From: Chaetomium olivaceum
Taxonomy: Eukaryota > Ascomycota > Sordariomycetes > Sordariales > Chaetomiaceae
DNA: 64,000 nt
Reading direction: 5' to 3'
Assembly (NCBI GenBank): GCA_039881045.1
Contig: JAYWVB010000024.1
Coordinates: 310,001 to 374,000, forward strand
Both the position numbers and the translations under genes were made by a program. The notes beneath the pieces are model-generated. The model was not told where the DNA came from, did not search any database, and saw nothing but the letters and a program-made list of their open reading frames with translations. Shown here piece by piece: positions 56,752 through 64,000 of the stretch (its first letter is position 1; each line of letters starts with the position of its first letter).

Positions 56752-58289
56752 ATGAAGGCATACCATGCCGGTTCCGGGTCGGAACCCACCACTACCGTCC
56801 CAGCTGTTGAAGAAACCGAGCCATACTCTGTCTTCTCGCCATGGCAGCAAAACACCATCATCGGTTTGGCTGCCCTCGGGGGGTGGTTTTCCAGTATCAG
56901 CAGCTTCATCTATTTTCCCGCCATCCCCTTTCTCGCATCTGATCTCCATGTGAGCGTCCAGCAGGTTAATCTGACCGTCACGTCCTACCTCATCATGTCC
57001 GGCATTTTCCCGTCTATCATGGGCGATGCCGCTGATCGATTCGGGCGACGGCCGGTGTTCTTGGCGGCCCTAGCCGTTTACTTCGGGGCAAACATTGGCC
57101 TTGCTTTACAATCCCATTTTGTTTTACTTTTTGTGCTTCGAATGCTACAGAGTGCGGGAATCTCGGGCACCTTTTCCATCGCCTATGGGGTGCTTGGGGA
57201 TTTGTTTACGCCTGCTGAGAGAGGCGGTTACTCTGGCATCATTTCGTTCTTGTACGTCGCCCGCCCAGTGTTCAAGAAACCGTAACCGCTAAACGAATTT
57301 GTATTTGCAGCCTTAACACCCCCCCAAGCCTGGGCCCCGTCATCAGCGGTCTGCTGCTGCTTCGCTGGACCTGGCGATCTATATTCTGGCTCCTCACAGC
57401 GGCATCCGGGCTCTGCCTAATCACGATGACTCTCTTTCTACCAGAAACAGCCCGAAGCATCGTTGCTAATGGAAGTCGCTCGGCAAAAGGCATCAACAAG
57501 CCTCTGGCCCCTCTCGTTGCGCCAAAGGAGGCGCGAGTGGTCGAAAGTACCTCTGATGTACCAATGCGGGCAGGACACCGAAGGATCCCAAATCCACTGG
57601 CCGCCTTTAAGCTGCTTCGAACTTCCGGCACTGCCATAATTTTGGTTGCATACGGAATTAACTACACGGTCTACTGCTGCTTACAGGCGTCTTTGTCTAC
57701 CTTGTTCGTCGACATCTACGGCGTTTCTGGCTTGGTCGCTGGCCTTGTGTACATCCCTTTCGGTGTTGCAGTTGCTGTGAGCGCTTTTGCGGCAGGCCGT
57801 TTACTCGATCTCGGCTACAAAAAGACCGCGGCAGAAAACGACATCAGCATAGTCAAAAGCAAGGAGACCGACTTGAAGAACTTCCCCATCGAATTTGCGA
57901 GGCTACGAAACGTCATCTGGAGCGTTGCCTTAAGCGCGTTATTCGTCATGGGTTATGGATGGACTCTCCAGGCACGCGTGACGATGGCCGTCCCGCTGGT
58001 TTTACAGTTCCTTATCGGTTTAACGATCCAAGGGGTCTTCACCGCACTCAACACGCTTCTCGTCGACCTCCACCCAGACTGTCCCTCAACAGCACAAGCG
58101 GCTTGCAACTTTGTTCGTTGCGAGATGGCAGCCGCCTGTCTAGCCGCCCTCGACGCATTAATCAGCAGCATTGGTTCAGGATGGAGTTTTCTACTCTTCG
58201 GGGCCACTCTCTTCCTGGAGTTTCTAATGTTGCTTCTCCTTCAATTCAAAGGGCTGAAATGGCGGCGTGCACGTCCATGTCCTGCTTAA
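56752..58289 (+). CDS. MFS transporter, DHA1 multidrug type
   Basis: Plasma-membrane proton antiporter of the major facilitator superfamily. Exon 1 56752-57251 and exon 2 57311-58289 (492 residues). The N-terminus is cytosolic; TM1 begins near SSISSFIYFPAIPFL. The loop 2-3 motif A reads GDAADRFGRRPVFL. LGDLFTPAERGGYSGIISF follows, and the splice gives FFLNTPPSLGPVISGLLL (motif C-like). A long cytosolic loop (ARSIVANGSRSAKG...) precedes TM7, as in DHA1 drug transporters such as the Qdr group. Twelve helices are likely. It converges on the kinase-like gene with about 100 bp between stops. Substrate cannot be inferred. Intact, including a C7 run in the second exon. Confidence 0.88.
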
Positions 58290-58386
58290 ATATCAAGTCT
58301 CAGGGTCGATTATCTCGATTTACGCCAAAGCCTAGAGACATTTCAATCTGTATCCACCCGCATCCTCAGCCCAGAGACAAAACCGC

Positions 58387-59469
58387 TCACAGTTCCTCAC
58401 GATATTTGTTGATGAGGAAGTTCAACTCGTTCAGAGCCCGGCTACGCGTCACCGATCCAGGATAATGGGCCGAGTTGATCAACAGCGTTTCAACAGAATA
58501 CAGCCGGTTCCTATCATCAAACTCCTCCACTGGCTCGCTCGGTTCAAAGTTTTTGAAATATTCATCCCGGTAGTGGTCCTCGTGCATTTTGTGATGCTCG
58601 CATCTCCAAATGCCCACCTCCTTCTCGTGGTGGGCGTAGTATGCGCAGGCGTCATAGATGTAGATCTCGCCGGTCTCCACGTTGGTTCCGATGTTGGACT
58701 CCCACAGGTCTCCATGGATCAGCGACGGCTTGATGGACCTGCCCTCGGCGGTAAGGGGCTCAAGTAGCCGGGGAATCAGTTTTTCAAACGTGATTTGTAT
58801 GGTATCGTCCAACTCCTGCCAGAAACCGTTCACCTCGACATCCAGGTTGTACACGTCCTTCATCAAACGGGTGAAGAAGGACGTCCAGCTGCTGTCCCAT
58901 GTCGTTGTGAGCGGCAACTTGCCATCGAAGGTCGTGCAGTGGAATCCGAATTTCCCCGTAGGCGACACGCTCTTCTGGTGAAGCTCGGCCAATTTCTCGC
59001 CTAGCCGCGTAGGGTCCGGTAGTTCGTGGTCGATGGGCAAATAATCACAGACGAAGAAGTGCGCCTCCTCGTCGTCGCACTTTCCATAGCCGCGGGGCTC
59101 GGGCGCGATGGTAGGCATCGTCTTATAAATCTCAGACATTGCCATGTATTCGCCAAGGACTCGTTCTGCTGCATCCGCTGCTCTCAAGATCTACCCCCCC
59201 AACCGTGTTAGCATTGCTTCGACAGCTCGTTTTATGAACAGAATCCTACCTTGAGAAAGTATTTGTTTTTGGTTCCATCAGCGGCTTCGGTGTCTACTCG
59301 CGCGGTCGATGCCCAGCTGGATGTGCCATACTGCTCAACGGCAAGAATCTTGCTCTCCTTTGGGAGCACTTCAGGGAGCGGTTCCGGGTTAACACCATGG
59401 ACTAACTATCAGGACTTCGTCAATGTTTCACGTACCGTTGATGATCGCGGTGTCCAGCTTCGCAGCCAT
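58387..59469 (-). CDS. fructosamine/ketosamine-3-kinase-like protein
   Basis: Protein-repair kinase family (fructosamine kinase, APH fold) that phosphorylates sugar adducts on lysine, destabilising them; cytosolic. Exons 59436-59469, 59250-59401 and 58387-59190 (329 residues). The N-terminal lobe has YGTSSWASTARVDT and the ATP-anchoring KNKYFLK. GEYMAMSEIYKTMP and FFVCDYLPID follow. The catalytic loop is HGDLWESNIG, matching the family HGDLWxGN motif, and IYIYDACAYYAHHE carries the metal-binding Asp. HPA-type Ala and the ELNFLINKY tail fit fungal members. Intact, although an intron contains a G7 run. Biochemical specificity is family inference. Confidence 0.88.
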
Positions 59470-60244
59470 GTTTCGGTCTAACTGTCGGTGTCAACTTAGG
59501 TAGCTACGCACAAAATAAACTCCACGAGCCATCCACTTCGGCTGACGATTACCGGCGGCCTTACTCAAGACAACGGCTCCTCCCTGAACATGCAGCATCA
59601 TGGACGATGGAGAGAAGAGCCGTTAGGTGACAAGCTCGAGAAAGGAGACTCGGCAGAGCGATCGCTAAGATAATAAACGGCAACTTACCGTTATTTCACG
59701 GTTTATATGCTCGAAGCAGCTTTATTTGGCAAGCCGGGGCGGGCTCGCTGGTGGATCGGGTAGGTGTGAGACTGTGAGACTGACACTCAATGATGGACGG
59801 AGGGAAAAGAGTTCAGCAGGTGTAAAAGAATACGCTGAGTCTCGGAGGTCTCTGAACTGATAAACACAAGAGGAGTCGAGTAACCAGTGCGGAGACGTGC
59901 ATCTGTTGGCGCTTCGGCAGCGTTTGTGACAGGCTCGTGGGATTGTGGAATATGCGGGACAGGGGTGGTTGGGGGCGGCGGGGATACCATCCTGACGATC
60001 ACCCCCCCCTTGTTGGTCGAGTGGCTCATTTCCGGCCACTCCTGCCACCTTGCCGCGACTTGGAGGCAAGAGAGGGGACACAAGGCTGGATTTGACACCG
60101 GCGGCTGACGGAGCCCCTTGCCGCGGATTCCCCGCCGGATCCTTCCGATTTCAACCTCGACACATGAGCAGTCCCACCACGCCGGCCTACTTGTAGCCAG
60201 TAGCATCCTTCATGTGAAGGCAGTCACCCTCCGACGGATTCATT
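59470..60244. other. intergenic; divergent promoters
   Basis: 0.78 kb between the kinase-like gene and the STAND gene, which diverge. No other feature seen. Confidence 0.45.
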
Positions 60245-63200
60245 ATGGTAGCGGCACCGTTCTCTTGGCCCCTTTGCCGCTCGTGGACATTGCTGATGAC
60301 AACCTCTAGTGGAAACGTTTCCGATCCAGCAGATCCGCGAGTTCAAATGACGTGCTGTCTCAGACGTCTTCCGCACCAACATACGTTGATGAACGATCAA
60401 CCTCGGCCCCAGTAGAGCCGCTACCACCATCGGACCAGCCTCAAGAGTATTCGTTCCCCGACCGGTCCCTCCGGGTGGACACCGATGCTCCTGCGCCAGC
60501 GCGGCGCGGGTCCGCACTGTCTGACATTCATGCCCAACTGTACTCACCTCACCGGCGACAACGTTCACAGGACCGTAGGGAAGATCCATTCGGGCTCGTC
60601 GTTCTACACGCTCCACCAGAACGCACGATCGATGTGATTTTCATCCATGGTCTCGGAGGCACAAGCTTACGAACGTGGTGCCGCGATCGCGATCTCGATA
60701 ACCTTTGGCCGAAGCTGTGGCTCCCGGACGAGTTACCGACTGCCCGGATTCTCACGTTTGGTTACAACACCCATTTCTCGTCTAAAAAGGAGCAGGCCTC
60801 TTATACGATTGGTGATTTTGCCAACGATCTCCTGTTCCGCATGAAGTATGGCGAAAGTACCGCTCAGCGGTTGGGCCAAGTGCCTATCGTGATCGTTGCA
60901 CATTCCATGGGTGGTCTGGTTTTTAAGAAGGCCTTTGTGCAAGGGCACCTGAACGATGAGTTCAGTGGGATTGTCTCCATGATCAAGGCCGTCTTGTTTC
61001 TAGCAACCCCCCACCGCGGGACGGATCTTGCCGAAACACTAAACAAACTACTTTCGAGTTCGGTCTTCGGCCACTCCCCCAAGGACTACGTTACCCAGTT
61101 GGCAAGGAAAAGTCCGACAATTGATGAGTTGAACGACTCCTTTCGGCATCATGCCTCAAAGTTGCAAATATTCTCTTTCTACGAGACTCTTGCCACCACC
61201 ACCGGCCCAGTCTCTCTCATGGTCGTTGACAAGCCAACGGCTGTTATGGGATATCCCAATGAGACGCCAACACCACTCACCGCCAACCATCACAACGTCT
61301 GCAAATTCACCAGTCCCAAAGACCCGAATTATATTTCGGTAGTCGGGGCACTTCGCAGCATTGCCGATTCAGTCCTTACACCAGTCGATGATGTCGCTTC
61401 TAAGGAGGATCTCCGGCACTTGACTGGCCTTCTAGGCGTAACCGGGCCACCTGAAGAGGACCTCAACTTTGGTACTTCCGCCAGGAAACAAGGCACTTGC
61501 GAAGGCTTCCTAGCTAGTGATAAGGTGACAAATTGGCTGAACTCAAAGTCGCGGCGGGTATTGTGGACGCATGCACAGCCGGGCGGCGGCAAGTCCACGC
61601 TATGCTCCTTTGTCATTGAGCGTCTCCTTGAAGACGGCCAATGCTGCTCATATTTCTTCTTCAAGCATGGCCAGCGTGCAAAGCAATCGACAAGCAATAT
61701 GGTGCGCTCCCTCGCGTATCAGACTGCTCTTCAATTACCCGAATTCCGCAAAGCCCTGGTCGACCTCGCCGTGTCCGGGGTTAAGCTCTCCAGCGCAGAC
61801 CTCCTACGGTATGGGAAAGGCTCTTTACTTCCATCTTCGCGAGCATTAAGACGGAACGGGGCATTTTCTGGGCGTTTGACGGACTGGATGAAGCAGAATC
61901 AAGCAAACGCGTCATCGAATTTATCTCCCGCGTTGCTGATTTCAAGTCGCAAATACGGGTCCTCGTCTTCAGCCGACCGCTCGCCAGTATTAACCAAGCT
62001 TTTCAGCTGGCCAAGAAGAGGATACAGGTTATCGACATGCCCTTGCCAGACAACCGGGACGATATTCGTCTTATGGTAACACAAGAGATCGACTACCTCA
62101 TGTCGGGTGACGATTTCAAAGCCGCAGCCGTTGATGAAATTGCCTCACGAGCACAGGGCAATTTCCTTTGGGCTAGCCTTGTTATCCAACGTGTGGTAAA
62201 CTGCCATCGGGAAGAGCAAGTCAAGCAAGTTCTTGAATCGACGCCAGATGGCATGCAGGAGCTTTACGATCGCATGGCGGACGCCATCTTCGACCTCGAA
62301 CTAGACGAAGACAAGGCACTTGCGAAAGTTCTCCTCACCTGGGCTATGTACTCGAAGTCTCCGATCACCGTCGAAGAACTCCGAGAGATTTATCCCCAAG
62401 AGCTGAGCTCAATTATGGACCTGAATCACACCGTCAGCCAAGTATGCGGGCAATTTGTTGTCGTCAATCCGCAGGGACGAGTAACGCTAGTCCACCATTC
62501 TGCTCGTCAGTATCTGAAAAAGGCCAAACGACGCCTCTTCACACTCGACACCGAGAACAGTAATGAGGAGCTTTTTATCAAATGCCTCACAACACTTTGC
62601 GACAAGGGGTTAAGGCGCAAGCTTCAGATGCTAAAGGTCCCCCGATTTCTCCTGTATGCATCTACATCGTGGGCATTGCACCTCGAAAGCAGCTCCCCGG
62701 AATCCGATAACGTCCTCGACGCGCTTGTCAGGTTTTTTGGCGGTCCCTATCCACTCGCTTGGATCCAATATTTGGCCATGAGCGGCCATCTTTCGGAGCT
62801 TTTTGGTGCTTCTAGAAGACTAACCGCGTACGTAAGGAAGCGCAGAAAGGCCGACTCCGACAAGTCACCTATGCTCCATCGACTAACGCACCTGTCGCTA
62901 CTTGAAACGTGGGCTGTCGACCTCATAAAGCTGGCGGCAAAGTTTGGCCGCCATCTTTCCGAGTCACCAGCTCTGATTTATCAGTGCATCCCCGCCCTGA
63001 GCCCAACATCCTCTATCGTTTACCAAAAGTTCAATGGAAATCCCGCATCAACACTTTCGGTTTCCGGATTGTCAAACGAAGAATGGGATGACTGTCTTGC
63101 GCGGGTATCGGGAGGATCTGGCAGGGCCCTTCGCGTTGCCGCTTCACCGCTATATCTCGCCGTGGCAAGTGATGAGCCCAGGGGAACCATCACCATTTGG

Positions 63201-64000
63201 GACACGAAGCTCTTTGAGGAACACAAAGCTTTCTTCTTGGGTGAGCACGTCTGGGAGCTGACTTTCAACAACTCGGGGTCCCTCCTAGCGTGTTATTGTC
63301 TTTCTAAAACATTCGTGTGGAAGGTGGCGGATTGGTCGCCCCAAGTTTCGACGGAGAATCCGCGCCAGGAGCGCGCCATCGATCTGAGATTTGATGAACA
63401 GGACACCCTGATGATGATCTCGGAGCAAAGAAGGGTGTACACGCTCCCGACGCGCAAAACGGGAACATCGCCTGTTTGGGAACAGCTCGACCCGACATTA
63501 CTCGATGAGCCAGGGGTTCCCGAGGGCACGTTTCTTAGCACGCCGTCCTGCGTCGCATTCAACAATGACTGTACACAGATTGCTGTTGCCTATCGTTCAT
63601 TCCCTCTTTCCATATGGACCGTCGATCCCCCCCAAATGGTCGCACGCCTTAGGAAAAGGTCTAGGCACGGCCATGGTTCCGCAAATTCGTACACGGGCGA
63701 CAATAAGGTTGTCTGGCACCCTTCCGGGACCGAGGTCATCGGTATCTATGGTCAGATTTTCAAATGGAGCCCCGAAGATGACAAGTACGACGAGATTAAG
63801 GACGAAGCCGGGCTTGCTCCACACGGGCTCGCATGCAGCCCGGACGGCCAAGTGTTCGTTACCATGGATGTTGGGGGCTCTATCAAGATCTTTGACGTCG
63901 CTTCCATGTTTCTCATCTATAAACTGAGCTCCGAGGATCGCATCAACCAAATCACTTTTAGCCCCGACAATTTCAGATTCTACGATCTCCGCGGGTCATA
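60245..64000 (+). CDS. alpha/beta-hydrolase-NACHT-beta-propeller STAND (NLR-like) protein, 3' partial, one frame slip
   Basis: Fungal NLR-like ATPase, probably in non-self recognition or cell-death signalling (family inference). The coding frame is open from 60310 just after a CTCTAG acceptor; an ATG at 60245 directly followed by GTAGCG could be a three-base first exon (M-WKRFRSS...). Hydrolase domain: VIFIHGLGGTS, nucleophile elbow VAHSMGGLVF (Ser about 200), FLATPHRGTDL and NHHNVCKF with a possible catalytic His. NACHT: Walker A AQPGGGKSTL (about 427), Walker B IFWAFDGLDEAE, VLVFSRP, ARAQGNFLWASL-like sensor, and VTLVHHSARQYL. The C-terminal part shows propeller-like blades (TITIWDTK, FNNSGSLLACY, KIFDVASM) and runs off the window. 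At 61808-61809 one missing G shifts the frame; as written it stops at 62079. Confidence 0.78.

Noticed and set aside
56752..59469. MFS transporter and fructosamine-kinase-like gene as a functional pair
   Set aside because: They are convergent neighbours with no shared promoter and unrelated family roles; adjacency alone is weak evidence.
1..64000. CRISPR arrays, operons, ribosome binding sites
   Set aside because: Prokaryotic features; the spliced genes and tRNAs show a eukaryotic nuclear genome, and no regularly spaced repeat array is present.

Overview
The window is nuclear DNA of a filamentous ascomycete. It has short 50-120 nt introns with GT..AG borders and CTRAC-like branch points, GC-rich coding sequence, AT-richer spacers, and scattered single tRNA genes. 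Protein content (Som1-type LisH regulator, UstYa-like fragment, a 'bacterial-like' short tyrosinase, NACHT STAND proteins, a Pogo/Fot1 transposon) points to Sordariomycetes, and my best guess is Sordariales/Chaetomiaceae. That placement rests on protein recognition, not on a database search.

Layout. 0.3-11 kb is conserved core: a U5 snRNP 40-kDa WD40 protein and TRAPP subunit Bet3 diverge from a 445-bp spacer, then a small protein with an N-myristoylation-type start, then a ~3.7 kb leader/promoter and the five-exon Som1/Flo8-type regulator. 12-25.5 kb is accessory metabolism: secreted GMC oxidoreductase, tRNA-Ser(AGA), intracellular tyrosinase, secreted carboxylesterase, a GNAT plus ankyrin protein, and a secreted GH16 glucanase. 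28.6-33.4 kb is a long AT-hook, low-complexity, repeat-rich gene whose 3' end has been duplicated in tandem. 34.3-36.2 kb is an intact Pogo/Fot1-class DNA transposon, lying about 0.4 kb beyond the 3' end of a proteinase K-like subtilisin gene (36.5-38.0 kb). 38-42.4 kb holds only tRNA-Trp(CCA). 42.4-51 kb has a single-pass membrane protein, an unknown gene, and clearly decayed genes (aminoglycoside-phosphotransferase-like, UstYa-like, unidentified relic). 51.2-59.5 kb has a GH2 beta-galactosidase, a NACHT/ankyrin relic next to a MYND protein, an MFS transporter and a fructosamine-kinase-like gene. The window ends inside a large alpha/beta-hydrolase-NACHT-beta-propeller STAND (NLR-like) gene.

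A cross-cutting observation is that many otherwise well-conserved reading frames are broken by exactly one base, usually in a homopolymer and most often one missing G or C. The core genes at the left end, the tyrosinase, GH16, transposase, subtilisin, MFS and fructosamine-kinase genes are unbroken. I read most single-base breaks as probable consensus errors in the assembly. The phosphotransferase-like and UstYa-like loci carry several lesions each and look genuinely dead.

I see no obvious biosynthetic cluster. Secreted hydrolases and oxidases (GMC, carboxylesterase, GH16, subtilisin, GH2) fit a saprotrophic lifestyle.
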